Of a stretch of DNA of 64,000 bases, positions 11,676-25,000 are shown in pieces. Every line of letters starts with the position of its first letter. The stretch's first letter is position 1. The notes under the pieces are model-generated. The model had not been told where the DNA came from and searched no databases. It was given only the letters and a program-made list of their open reading frames with translations. The position numbers and the translations under genes were made by a program. Source of the stretch: Telmatactis stephensoni (taxonomy: Eukaryota > Cnidaria > Anthozoa > Actiniaria > Isophelliidae); contig JALIZF010001538.1 in assembly GCA_029948255.1 (NCBI GenBank), positions 62,001 to 126,000 on the forward strand, written 5' to 3'.

Positions 11676-14245
11676 TATGTAGCACTCTACTAGGGTGTAC
11701 TGTTTTCTTATTTTACCCAAAGTAAGAAGTGTAAATATAATTCATTGATTCTTTATCTTATAAACAATTCGATACATATTTAAGAGCGTCTATGCAAAAC
11801 ACTTCCATAATTTTGGAAATGACAAACTCTGTTACGGTATACCAACACAATATACCAAAGGGTTAAAACCATTTGTTAGTGGACACTGCGAAAAAATTAT
11901 TACATCAAGATATTTAACTTTATATATACGAATTCGAAACTTTTTTCTCTAAAAATCGTCCCAGTTATACAGCTGAATGGTTGCTCAGTAGTCAGTTGGG
12001 TGGTATTTCAGCGTTAATCAAACTCCTAAAAGCTTAGACTGAAACGAAATTAAGAAATCTGTAGGTTAGACGATTTTAAAGAAGCAAACAGCGACGGAGA
12101 CATTTTGGTATTTCAGACGCGATTGATGTGCGCATTCATAAAATAAAACATGAAAATCTAATCATTGCTAGTGTACGGAAGAGCCATTTAATTTTGGCCT
12201 CAACTTCAAAGTTAGATGATTTTGAAAGGGATATTGTTGTGCAATTAGCTACCTATATACGTAAACAGCAAAGTTGAAGCATTACTTGAAGTACTACTGG
12301 AGATTCGTATGAGTGTCACGGTACGGACAGCGCCGTGCGGTAACCATGACAGTGCCGTGATGTCTATAAAAGGTTCGGAATTCCTGCCGTAACCGTGACG
12401 TGACCGTGCGGTGCCGTTTTCACAGTCACACGAAATCTGTTCTACTAACTTGCTATTTAGCTGAAATTCTACGCACAGCAGGATATGACGTATACGGATA
12501 GCAACCTATAGTGCATTAGTACTTACGGTAAAACAGCTAGTTCGTGCATAGCACGTTAATTTATTGAATTATTACAAGCTTTTTAATAATTGATAAGAAT
12601 TTTAAATAAATTGGGAATAAAATTTTACATCCAGAAATAACATGTACTTTTGATTGAGAGGCGAATCAGAATGAAGCACAGAGGAGGATAACCAGAACAC
12701 TCCACGTACGTGTTGGAGCTACCGTAGAACCCCACTAACTCGAACTCCCAGGGAAAGCTTAATATATTGTTCGAGATATCGGGGGGTTCGAGATAACCGA
12801 TAGTGAGGAGGCTAGCATTTTGATTGCTATGTGACGTCACCAGGAGAGCATAACCAAGGGACTGAGACTTCAAGCGCACCGCTATAAAAACCTTCGGCAG
12901 CCATGCATATTTGACTTGAGCTATTTTTAGAACTCAATAATTCGAACGAATTCAGGACATTTACAAATTTAATTTCAACGCGCGCGCAACTGTTGGTCTG
13001 AAAATAGGCTAATGCGAGGCAACCCTTGACACCACGTGACGGGCGCGTGCTTCAGTCTCCTGGTAATGCTCGTCTGACGTCACTTATGATATCAAGGCCT
13101 AAGAGCCTCGTATCACCATCCTGGTTTGCAACATTGATTAATTTAACGCGGTGAATTTAACTTTTTATTCAAGTTTTATTTGTTTTGGCTTACATGTAAC
13201 TCTGCCCCTTATTGAAGTTGAGCATTAAATTCACTTAATTACCGCTGAATACGTTGCGCGGTTAATAAAACTATATTATTAAACTATAAATCAAAGTGCA
13301 AGACCGTTTTGCGACCGAGACGGCGAAAATACACGCAAAGCAAAGAAAACATGAGCTAACCTGAAGTTCGCTTTTTATCAGCGAGACAAATTAAAAAAGC
13401 TTGAATATCGAGAAATATTGGCGAAAATTGTTGAGGTATACGTTAAAAAAATGCCGCCTGCAGCATTCTGCGAAGAACTTGTTATATATGAGTATCCATC
13501 TATAAAAGAAAACTGGTTTTTGTTTCTGAATTTTATTGACAAAATTATCTTAGCTTGAAATCCATTATTTGACTTTAAAAACCACAAATAAAGAATCCAT
13601 CAGCATCGCCTGTTTATTAAAATAAAGAATTAAAATGTCAAATTTAAAAAGTATAAGTTTATCACCAAATGTGGTCGCTTTGGAATTAAGTGAATTATAT
13701 TTGCAGCGCAGATTCACGAACGACATTTCTCAAGTAATCTCTACGTTATTTTTCTTGTTCCTTTGGGGTTTTTAAAAGCTATTATAAGTAAGTTTATCTA
13801 GACGACGGATTGCGGTAATTTGATAGATTTCGGTAAAAACTATCATGTGTAATGGAGTTACCAAAGTATGGATTTTACAGGACTAGAAATATATTGGTAT
13901 TACAAATACTGCGCTGGGAGTATTTTGTTGAGATTCCATGAGTTTTGTTCTATAAATCGATACTACACTGACTATCAATTGTGTTATATACACGTTTTTC
14001 ATTAAACAATACGGCAATACCGTTGGTACTGGATCGAGCCACGTGGCCCTTTGTAATCAACTATTTGTTACATGTGATGCGTTATAAATCAAAAATACTT
14101 GTCAATTCTAGAATAATATTTAAATAAATAATTCGGTGATCTTTGCGTATTCTTCCAAACTCTAATGATTTTCTATAAATATCAAACTTTCTATAGGAAA
14201 GGAAATGTTCTGACGGTATTCCGATTGAAATCAAATATACAATAA

Positions 14246-14275
14246 TGACGTCATCCAAAATGGCCGCCATTTTGC
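14246..14275. promoter_or_regulatory. CRE-like site next to a YY1-like palindrome
   Basis: TGACGTCA is followed within 4 bases by AAAATGGCCGCCATTTTG, a palindrome with two AAATGGC-type cores. It lies about 0.6 kb beyond the channel's stop codon. No gene start is visible beside it, so a function is not claimed. Confidence 0.35.
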
Positions 14276-14545
14276 ATTTTATTCCCAAAAAGGATTTTAA
14301 GCAAATTATCTGATAGTTTTCATAATTTCAATTCTATCAATACTGATTAATTCAATTTAAAGTGCCTATTTTGGTAAACTTTATTAAAAAAATTAAAATC
14401 GAATCTCTCAGAGAGTTGTTTGTGGCACTTTCTCTGGAGAGTTGTTTGTGGCACTTTCTCTGGTGTCTAGCATTTTTTGTTTTTGTTTTCTATCAAAAAA
14501 TTGACTTAATTTCTTGTTTTGTTTGCATTATTTAACAGGCAGTCA

Positions 14546-14551
14546 TTTATT
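14546..14551 (-). terminator. Candidate AATAAA polyadenylation signal of the CaV3 gene
   Basis: AATAAA on the minus strand, about 315 bases after the stop codon at 14864-14866. It is the clearest hexamer I noticed downstream; other A-rich hexamers are possible in this AT-rich stretch. Confidence 0.4.
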
Positions 14552-14863
14552 CTCTATAGAATAAATATCCCAAAGCTAAATTTAGCGATCTAGTCCTCTT
14601 TTAAATGCGGTCTTTCAAATTTTAATCTCCGTTAAATTTACGAATTTTTCACTCCGCTTTGTTTATGGTGTCTTCAGTTTGTCAAACTGTTATAGCTATT
14701 CTGCATGATATCAGAATAGCCTAAGAAATTAAAATTGTATATATGAATAAATCACTAGATCGCAACTTGAATCCTTCATTTCAGCTTTGTTATTGCTCAA
14801 AGAATGACTCGTATTGTCCAGATGTCAACCTGGATATTCTTTTGATCCTCTTAACATACCACT

Positions 14864-16093
14864 TCAGACATAACTTTGCTGTCTGTAATTCAGAGATTTC
14901 TTCCTCCTCTCTGCTAGAGATGCTGTCGAAGGACGGCGCTCAGATGGTTTATCCTTGTATATAATTTCTCCAGCAGCAGTACTAGCAGTTGAGATTGAGG
15001 GGACACTTGGTGGTTTATCTTGAGTTCCATTCGTTTGCTTCATTTGTGGCGAGGATATTGAATCGCTTTTACTTGTAGATGGTCTGTCAGAGGAACACAC
15101 TTGTAAGGGGGATTCGCCTGTATCAGGGGTCCCCCATGCAGTCTGTTTGCCTCGAAGGTGTTTAGGAAGATGAAATCTTTCATCGTCACCACTCGAGGAC
15201 GTCGATGTTGATTGTGTGGACTTCAACGAAGGCCGCGAGGTCTGGGAGAGTTTAGGGATACGAGAGGAACTTCCGGTGGACTCTCCGTGATCCCCCTCTA
15301 AAGCGCTATCATAGAGGTCACTGTCCTGACTCATTTTATACAGAGGTGCTCGAGGTGAAAGCGGTTTTTCACTCTCAGGGCTGGCATCATTCTCTGATGC
15401 TTCATTTGTCATGGCAGTGAATTCTAAAACCGGACAAATCCGACTGACCAGTTCGTCTGAGTCATCCGCATACCGGTTTGATTTAGAAAGACGTCCTAAA
15501 ATAGGACTAAGTCGAACTAAGGAACCACCACTGCTACTTAGCTCTTTTACAATCCTAGGCGTCGCTGATGAAGACCTTTTACGTGCTCGCAAAGAAGGTC
15601 TTAGAGTTGGCACCGAACGACTCAACATGGCTATGGGACTACGTTGTTCCTTTGCTTTGACATAGGGTAATGGCGATGTTGTACTGTACTCTGAATCAGA
15701 GTTGAGATCTGCTCCATTTATAGCAACAGATGGCACCGTGTTACCGCCATTTTGAATTCCATATATCTCTACAGTCGTAACTTGTTTAGTATTTGGTTCT
15801 TCATCATCACAAGCCTTGAAATCTTTGTTGAATTCTACAGGAACCTCAAGGAATCTTTTACCGCCCGCTGATTCATTAGAGTATCTTTCTGATGAAATAG
15901 AGTCTCTGGGTCCAGTGCTACTAGTGTCATCTTTAGCTTCTTCTAAGTGTTTCATGAGAACAGCTACTACAACGTTGAGTAGAACAAATTGAGTGGCCAA
16001 GACAAACATGGCGAAGTAAATTGGAGCAACGTGTTCTAGCACTCTGCAGTCAACATCGGGGCTTTCTTCACACATTTTCTTGTTGATTGTGTC
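14864..16093 (-). CDS. CaV3 last exon: domain IV S6 and cytoplasmic C-terminus
   Basis: The exon opens with the post-pore segment, then IVS6 ([20 protein letters not shown]) and the conserved LMKHLEEAK. About 340 residues of Ser/Thr/Pro-rich tail follow with no recognisable domain, as is usual for CaV3; there is no IQ motif or EF-hand. The last residues are QSYV, fitting a class I PDZ ligand (S/T-X-hydrophobic). The open frame is uninterrupted to the stop. Confidence 0.93.
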   Translation of the reverse strand, partial: DTINKKMCEESPDVDCRVLEHVAPIYFAMFVLATQFVLLNVVVAVLMKHLEEAKDDTSSTGPRDSISSERYSNESAGGKRFLEVPVEFNKDFKACDDEEPNTKQVTTVEIYGIQNGGNTVPSVAINGADLNSDSEYSTTSPLPYVKAKEQRSPIAMLSRSVPTLRPSLRARKRSSSATPRIVKELSSSGGSLVRLSPILGRLSKSNRYADDSDELVSRICPVLEFTAMTNEASENDASPESEKPLSPRAPLYKMSQDSDLYDSALEGDHGESTGSSSRIPKLSQTSRPSLKSTQSTSTSSSGDDERFHLPKHLRGKQTAWGTPDTGESPLQVCSSDRPSTSKSDSISSPQMKQTNGTQDKPPSVPSISTASTAAGEIIYKDKPSERRPSTASLAERRKKSLNYRQQSYV

Positions 16094-19000
16094 CTATGCA
16101 TAAATAAACAAATGCAGCATTTTAAAGGTAAAGTTAAAGCACTATATTTAACGTCGGAAGTTCCTTCAGCTAGAAGCAAAGCTAGAAGCTGGTCTCCCAG
16201 GATTTTATACTGGAGTCACTGATATTGATTGGCTAACAACTGTCACGTGATAGACGAGAAAAGATAACCTAGCTATTATATGTCACGTGATAGACGAAAA
16301 GATAGAGAAAAGTAACCTGCACGGTGCAAAATTGTGTTACAAGGACATTTTGTAGGAAATGTTGAATTGTATGCTCGGGCCTTTCACTGAATACCTTAAG
16401 AATTCCATTCCAATTGTCACCAGTAGAAATCCTAAACAGCGTCAACATCGCAAAACCAAAGCTCTTGAAGTGCGCATGCTCGTTCATTCCTTTGCATTCA
16501 ATCTTCGAACAGTCTAAAAAAGAAAAGAATCCTCGTCAATTAATACTTGCAACAAGCAAACGTCTTACATTGTTTGTCGCCCTTTACCCTTATGTGTTGG
16601 GCGTGGCCCGGAGCCTATGTATATATAATTCTGTTGTTAATGTGGCTAGCTCAGTTGTTCTAAAGCGTGTTAGCACTAACACAAGGTTAAAATCAATGGT
16701 TTTCATTTTATTTATCCAGGGATAGCGTTAACCCTTTTCCTACAACTGGGCCCAGGTTTGTAGGACAGTGCTCGGTACGTTATGTTGTTCGAATCGAAGG
16801 GCGATAAACGCTAATCCTGAGTTAAAATAAACGATTTTCTTTAGAGTTAATACTGGGTTAGCGCTAATCGTATAATCGTATAATCGTCTTTCAAACAACC
16901 GGGCCCAGATCGTCATGATTTGTTGTCCATTCCCAAAATACATTGCTGTCACTTCAAGATGGCAGACGATATACACCTATTTTAAAAATGGTTGTTGTAT
17001 GAGAAGCTCTTAAGCCTACGCGACTAGACCGAAAAGGAGTGTAGGTAGTAGCAAAACTTCACTTCGTTTCCGCTTTGATATTGACTTTAACATCAGGAAG
17101 TGAACTTCTTTATGTATAAGGTCAGAGCAAGCTGAATTTGAGTAATCATGTGGGATTTTTGTGATTTTATGACTTTAGTAATTTCTTCAGATACTCCCTT
17201 TCGGGTGAGTCGCGTAGGCTTGATATCGACAACGTTTATTGAAATAGGCTGTATATAGACTATGGAAACAGTCATCATAAGAGAAGCGGAAACAAATGGT
17301 TCAGCTGACTTACCAATTCCCCCAAAGAGTTCGATTCCTAATGCAGCAAATATAAAGAATAACAACAAAAACAGCATTCCAAGATTTCCAACCTAAAGAA
17401 GGTAAAAGTCCCATAAATCAAGGATGATGTACAAAATGAAATTCGGGTTTCCTGTGGTGAACGTCATACCTGTGGGAGAGCCTGGAGCACAGTGTCTAAA
17501 AGCTTGCGAATGCCCTCAGCAGTTTTTAGCAATTTTAGCACTGCAAGTAAAAAATACGTTTAGTCAGATTGGTTTGGATAGCTGTATTTGGGTTACCTGT
17601 GCTAAGGTAGAAATAACTACCTTTTATCAACAGCACGGTCAAACGATTGCGCACGTGCAGCAATTAGGTGAAAGAGCAGCGAATTTGCATTTGTAAACAT
17701 TAGGGTTTTTGGTCGATAGTGTTCAAAATCAATTTCTTAGAAACATAATATTTAGTCTTCGTTAAGTAGCGTGCTCCAAAAGCGTATTTTGTTGTTGTAA
17801 CTCGCGTAACTACAAATAAAAACGAGTAGATTTTAGTGACAATTTAATATCTCAAGATGTAAAACAAAATTCTGGTGTAAACGAGGACTAATTTAAACGG
17901 AACATATTCTTCTTCCACAGCAAATATGGAGACTAAATATTAACGGAGTTTCTTACAAATTGACTTTGAAATGTTTTCCAATACAAATTCACTGTTCTGT
18001 CACCTAAGTGCTGCACATGCGCAGTCGTTTGACAGCGGTGTTCCTTTCATCGTGCTATGGTAAATATAACGGTAAGTGTACTTGGGCTACCGGTGGTGCT
18101 AGATTACCTCGGGCGATACGCAAGACTCTCATAACACGTATAATAGTTGGATTTATAGGAAGGTTGTTCGTATTCATTTCTTCGAGTATAATTCCAACAA
18201 TGGACAGGATCACAATCAGCATATCCAAATGATTCCATCTAGAAAACAAGATTCATTACTCATAATATTTCAAAGAATTTTAATATTACTCTACTTAGGA
18301 GACCATGATACTAAGAAATCGAAACTCGTGGATTGATGTCTGTGCGATGTGCTTGGCGCTTAAGGTTATTTTTGTTGAAAGTTGACCGCCGTATCGTGCG
18401 CGCGCGCAAGGACATCCAACAATGGAACTGAATTTTTAACGTACGCGCGGATACGAGCTGTCTCTCCTCCTCTTGCTTTACTTCATTTACTTCGTTCATT
18501 CTGTACGGACCTCGCTGCCCTCGTTCCGTATATACTGTCATGAGCTCGAGCCAAATATTTTCCCGTCCGGTCCTCCTACTCAGTCAATAATTATAAATAT
18601 ATATTTTATACCTATCACTAAAGTATTGTCTCACTCCAAGAGCGTAGATTTTTAAAATGGCTTCCAAGATAAAAATGGCAGTGAATACATAGTTGGCACA
18701 TTCCAAGAAGTCTTTCAGCCCTGTTGGTTGTTGGTAGTGTTCCAAGGCCATACAAACAACATTTAGACCTATTACTACGGCGATGGCCAGATCAAAGTAG
18801 GCGTGGGTACAAACACGATAGATAAAACGACGGTGGCGTGAGTAATGCAGACTTGCTTCTTCTTCTTCTTGGTGTTGCTCTGTAATCGTGTTAAATATAA
18901 GAAATTACATAATTGGTATATTACGCGTGCTCTGATTGGTGATTGGTCGAGAACCTACTTTCTTTTTCTTCTTCATCTTTTTTCCTCTGTTGTTCTTCCT

Positions 19001-22000
19001 CAACTCGTTCCATTTCTATCAAGTCTCGACACTTTTTGAAATTCTCGACAACAACACCAACCAACATGTTCAACACAACGAAACCTGCCAACAACAAGAA
19101 TGCAACAAAGTAGATGACGTTCCCTCTGGAGTAGTTCTCTTGTGGCTGAAAGGCAAACGATACAAAATTGAATCGGAAGGACCTATTTCCAGCACTCCTT
19201 GAATTTTTATCAGAAATTTCAGTGGTCCTGAACAATTACGAAGCGTTTGAAGTGAGCAACTTAATGACGACGGACATTTTTTAGAGTTTACAGCGGTCGG
19301 AAATGATATTTCGTGCGCGCGCAGTTATTTTAATTACCAGTCCTCGCGCATCCATTTCGCACGCGCGCGCCGCTATCTACAGAAAGAACGGAGATCTTGT
19401 AAATGTTGATATAGAACTGTACGGTTGTGGATGTTGAACATTTAAAACTCTTTGCATGTACAGCCTTCGGAGTAACTTGTATTACTGAACGAGTAGGGTC
19501 GTTATCATAAACATTGCACGTAATATATTATTTTTTTCTGTCTACTCTTTTTAACAAAGGAAATCGTTGCGCGAGATTATATATGGTATACGAGTTATAT
19601 GAGCAAACTTTGCTCTGCGACTTGCAACGATAAAATATTGCGCAAAAGGCGTTCCAAACTAAATTGGCTTTTTCCATTTAGAAAATTTCTACCAAGCAAA
19701 CGTTTTATAGATAAATCGTACTGCCATTTGATAAACAGATCATTGACCATCAGACTTTTTAATTAATTTGCAAAAAAAAAAAAAAAAAAAAAAAAAACCT
19801 AAGTTTTTTGATTTGAAGTAAAAATACATAAAATGGAAAAACCCAATTTAGTTTGGAACGCCTTGCAACTAGCTGCGCGATTTTGTTGCCAGTATCAATG
19901 CAACTTTAGCTAGTGAACAAGTATCCATATTTAGCACGTCTGTGTTATTTAAACTATTATTACTTGTGTTCTCACCTGCTTGTCAACGCCTACAGCATCA
20001 ATCCCATCATGCATTATGGACACCCAACCATCTTTTGTTGCAAAGACGAACAGTGTTAAAAGAGCCTGAAAGAAACCATCAATCACATTTTGTTTGTCTG
20101 TATCCTCATAAACAGCTTTTTATACTTTGAAGAAAGCACACAACACTCACTACAACTGATGACATGGTGATGTTTCTGGCGAGAGACGAAAAAACCGACG
20201 AACTCGTAGGAAATATCCTTTCAAAACAACTCACAAGGACACGCACAAGCGGAGTTCGCACCCTGATCCAGGCGGAGATAGATAGAGAATCATGAACTAC
20301 GCGGTTACTCACAGCAGTCGTCTAATATGTCATGTATTAATGCATAGTGGTTTTTATCATACCTTGGCTAGATTATCAAAGTTATATTCTTTGTTCTCCC
20401 AAGCGCCACCGTTATCTAGGCATTGTTGTTTTGTTTGTACTGTAATGCTCGCGCCAACGCAATGATGGAATTTTCCTTTGAAAAGCTAAAATAGAATAGA
20501 AATGAAGCAGTTAAAAATAGAAGAGTAAGATTAAGTTCAAGTTATAAAAGATCAGAAAAATCAGATAAGGGGTTAGGGGCACTTTAAATTTGATACTTTG
20601 AGGGAGAAAGAAAGAAAGAAACAATGAATGAATGAATGAATGAATGAATGAATGCATATGAATGAACGAAAGAAAGAAAGAGGGCTTGTTGCAGGAAGAG
20701 GGATGAGACTAAGGGAGAAGAAAGACAATGAAAGTCAGGAAAAAAGGTAACAGAACTAAACGTAACAAACACCTACCTGTACTCCAAGTATACCAAAGAT
20801 AATAAAGAATGTAGCCTGCAATAAGTACTATATTACCAATTGGTTTAAGCGAAGAAATGAGAGTCTCAACAACAATCTTAATTCCAGGAGCACGACTGAT
20901 AACCCTGTTAATTGCCGATAAAATTGTTTAGTATCATTTTGTTGGCGTTTTATATACAGCATATTACTTCTATGGTGTATATACGCTGACCCATAAGGGA
21001 GATTGCAGCATGAAATCAACCAGCCCGTCCCTTTGGATTCTTTTACAAGAGAGGGGTGGTGTCTACTGATAATTCATCAAGTGCATCCTGTTAATTTTTA
21101 TTATAATCTTCTCAAGTATCAAATAAATGAAAAGGCCACAAGCAAATGCTATGTACAATGAATTTGGCGATCAACTGTGTTGCGCAAATGGCGCACAAAA
21201 CTGTTTGAATCCCCTCTCCGCCCCAAATGTTAGATTTGGTTACCATACCAGAGTTGCTAGTAGGATATGTACTTGGGTATGGTTGCACATTGTAGCGCCC
21301 TATTAAAAACAATTAACTGCAGGATATTGTCCCCATGTACCTTAGCGGTCGTAAAGTCCTTAAAGCACGAAACACTCTTAAGACTCCCAGAATGCTGTTC
21401 TCCTGTTCAGTGGACAACGTCACAATGACGTCAACCCACGACACAACCACCAAGAAGCCATCCATGACGTTCCATCCACTACGTAGGTACGTGTCTTTGC
21501 CAAACCAAACTCCCATTGCGATAATCTGATATTTCAACAAAGTATTTGATAATTATTTTGTAAAGAATGAATTGGATAAGACTCGAGGATTGACACTTTT
21601 TTGATATAGCTATTTCAATTAACGTTGTCGCTGAAAAAAGCCTAAAGGCTAAAGCCTTTCAAATATCTTTTGTGTACTAACAAACTTCTCTGTAGGCTAT
21701 CTGAGAAATTAAGGAATATGTGTCCAAGTTGTAGAATTTGCAAGCATACAGTGAGTTTTCTATTGTAATGATATCACGGTGATAAAAAGTTTTCATGACT
21801 CCGCTCTCAAAGCTTTAGGCTTTAGGCTTTTTTCAGGGACAACGTTAATTGAATTAGCTATATACAGGGAAAATCTATGAACTTCAGTTTTATCAAATAA
21901 AAACAAAACAAAACAAATTAACAAAAAGTTGCCATCACTTTTTTCATGTGTCCAGCCCTACAAGTGTCGAGGTCTATGTCTACAACTTGTTTTGCAATGT

Positions 22001-25000
22001 TGCCTGCAACTGTTGCAGGGGTGGATATACGTTGCACATGCTGTCGCGCGCTGGAAAAGTTGATTTTAGCAAGCGCAAGCATTTACCGTGTATGTTATTA
22101 CTAGCGTACTGACTGTTACCTTGACAAGCATCTCTAAAGTAAAGATCGCCAAGAAGATGTACATACAGATGTCAATGATGCGACGTTCCTAATAACAATA
22201 ATATTCATATGATAACAACTACATTAATCAGGTTAATAGAACATCTGACCCGGTTGAACGAAGTGATGGATAGCACTACCCGTTGGATAACCAGTGGAAG
22301 AAATGAAGGCGTTTTCCAATCAATTTATCTACAGGGTATGGATATCTAGCGGATAGAGCTATCCAGGCCACTCTTTGTAAAAGTGGGCTAGCGCGCACGT
22401 CCAGCTATCGATCAAGTGTTGTCTCTAGTAAACCTTACTTTGAGGGTTTCTTGCGGGTCCTTCGGTTTTCCTCCCTCAGTAAAAACGAACTATTGAGCTG
22501 AGAGTTGTGTGCATAGAATATTGGAATGTAGTGGTAGTGTGTGCGTGCATGTGATTAAATCGTCCCCCAATGAGAACGCAAGCGCTATACGTTGGACACT
22601 TAAACAGTTGAGTTATATTTATTTACATATTTATCTATCAAATCATGAAATATGTTCAGAAAGTTTAGAATGTAAATGCAGGCTTACCAGGCTACCATCT
22701 TTGACTGATGGTCCTTCCATTGCCATGACAACACAATTGAGTAAAATAAACACCAGGACGACTCTGTCAAACCATTTGTTTTTATATAACGCCATGTTCA
22801 ACTTACGAAATCTGTGAAAACAAAAAACGGTAAAAAATTATTTATTATCACACATAATGACCAGTCTTTCGAAATCGTTAACATCGTAGTCTTACTTGTT
22901 TTCTGGCGAGAAGATAAACAACGACCAATCAGCTCGCTTGGAGCAACATGATGACGAGGCTCTAGTTGCTACATCCGGGGTTTCTTGTTCTTGAATATTC
23001 TACAAGAAGATTGGCCAAAAGAATCGAACAATTAATTTTACCTTAGAAGCTATGCAAGGACTTTATAACAAATATGTAACTTCAACCGGCTTAAAGGAAC
23101 AGATCACCACACAGGAAACCCACAACTAAGTAATACCTTGTTCTCTCCATTTTCGTCCTCATTCTTCAAATCATCTAACTGACGCTGGACTCGGTGGGGA
23201 AACTACATTTATTTCTTCAGATAAAAATCCAATTTTTCGCGAGGGACCGGGTGACTAGACAGCTTCGTGCAGGCGTCGGAGCTACTTCGGCGTAACGACT
23301 TTTCGGAGGGTTGGGTAACGAGGATCGTCGTGGAGATTTCGTGACATCGCAAGAATTGTACGACCTGCAGTCTAACTGATCGACGTAGTAAACTGAAGGC
23401 GTTGGACTAATACAAACACGTGGTTTGCTTCCATTGTAGAACTTGGCTGTTGATTGGTCAATAGTGCATTCTGTTCTCTTTGCTAATTGGTTGTATTCAG
23501 ATTTATTAAGGACGACGGCTGACTGTCTGATGTTCGCTGAGCTGCCATTTTTGTCCTAAAGATAAACGTCATAATGATTGGACACAAGCTGGAAAATGCA
23601 AACCACAGTCTGTTTCTTAAAAAGCTCGATAACTATTCGTACGTTAATTTATTACACGAATCTTTAACGGCAAGCGTGTGAGAACCCGTAAACTTAGCCC
23701 TTAAAGCAAGCTACTTCGTAGCCTCACTTTCGGGGTTTTATCCAAGGTAGTTACAACCTCGAGGGGATTGAGATGAGAGGAGGTCAATCCCCTCACGGTC
23801 GTAACTATCACAGGAAACCCGCTTTGTGGATAAAAATCCAAAAGTGCCCCTACAAAGTAGCTTAGGCCTAAACTAAACAAAACAACACGTTTGCTAAGGG
23901 GCCCAATAAGCTGTCGGATCCAATAGGTCATAAAAGATCACTCTTACCGGTTGATTTGCAAAGCCTTCTACCAAGATAGCCACAAGAAGGTTGAATAATA
24001 TGTAGTTTCCAATTGTCATGAGTAGAATGAAGTACAGCGCCGCCCATTTGCCTGTAGCACGCATACCATCACGCATTACCACGTTCCAGTCCTCCTGGGT
24101 CAGAATCTACCGTGAGTGTAAAGTAGAATGGACATAAGCGAAAGACAAAAGTAGAATTCGTAATGTTTTGACGGAGATGCGTGGTTGGCAAAAGGAACAA
24201 TAAACTACATATATGGAATCCCTGTTGGTCAAATATGAAATTCGACTTGCAAATAAGGAAATGAACCGAACGCCAACGCCACTTCGTTCTTGACTAAACA
24301 ATAAGCAATTACTTTAATGGAAATGCCCAGATCCTGTTATTTGACATCCATCCAATATTTTTTATTCGAGCCGCCTGTCTTCCAATATCCTCTTCTTAGA
24401 GGATGTTGATATCTCAGTTTCAAAATATTTTTGATTCAAACATGTGCGTTTATAAAAGGCGTGTGAAGTGCATGCGCAGACCAGATAGCTAAGTGCTCCT
24501 TGTCGTGCGCACATTGAAAGATAGATGAATAACTGAAAACAAACGACACATGGCTCTTCTTTGTTTGTATGACGAAAAATTAATTTGAAGATTGTAAGTA
24601 AAAAACGCTCATCTCAGTGAAAAAGATCCTTGGAGCTCGGGGCAGTTTCCACTACAGGCCAATTCTGATAATCTTAGCTTAAAAAAACTCCCCCACAAAA
24701 AGCTTTAAAACGCTACCAAAACATTTTCTGAGACGGTGGTGGGTCAATATGTCATTTCTATATCTTGACAGGCAAATACATTTAATCAGCCAATCAGAGC
24801 GTGTGCACTATCTAGATTATTTTATGTGTTATCTTTCTTACCTGGAAGACCGTCACTATTGCCCAAAACAGATCGTCAAAATTTGCGCGCGCGGTTTCCT
24901 CCTTTCCATCATCGTCTGTGAAGTTATATTTCCCGCCAAAAAGGTTCATTCCCAAAATACTTGCAGTGAAGATGAATATGCCAAGGAGAGCCAAGAAAGT

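Larger units (their letters stand above)
11676..14863. other. Intergenic DNA between convergent genes
   Basis: No gene is seen. At 12300-12440 lies a short copy of the CCGTGACCGTG-rich dispersed element better developed at 26990-27235. At 12716-12800 a stretch beginning GTAGAACCCCACTAACTCGA looks like a degraded pogo/Tigger-type terminus (inference). A CRE-like TGACGTCA followed by AAAATGGCCGCCATTTTG occurs at 14246-14275. The rest is unassigned AT-rich sequence. Confidence 0.6.
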
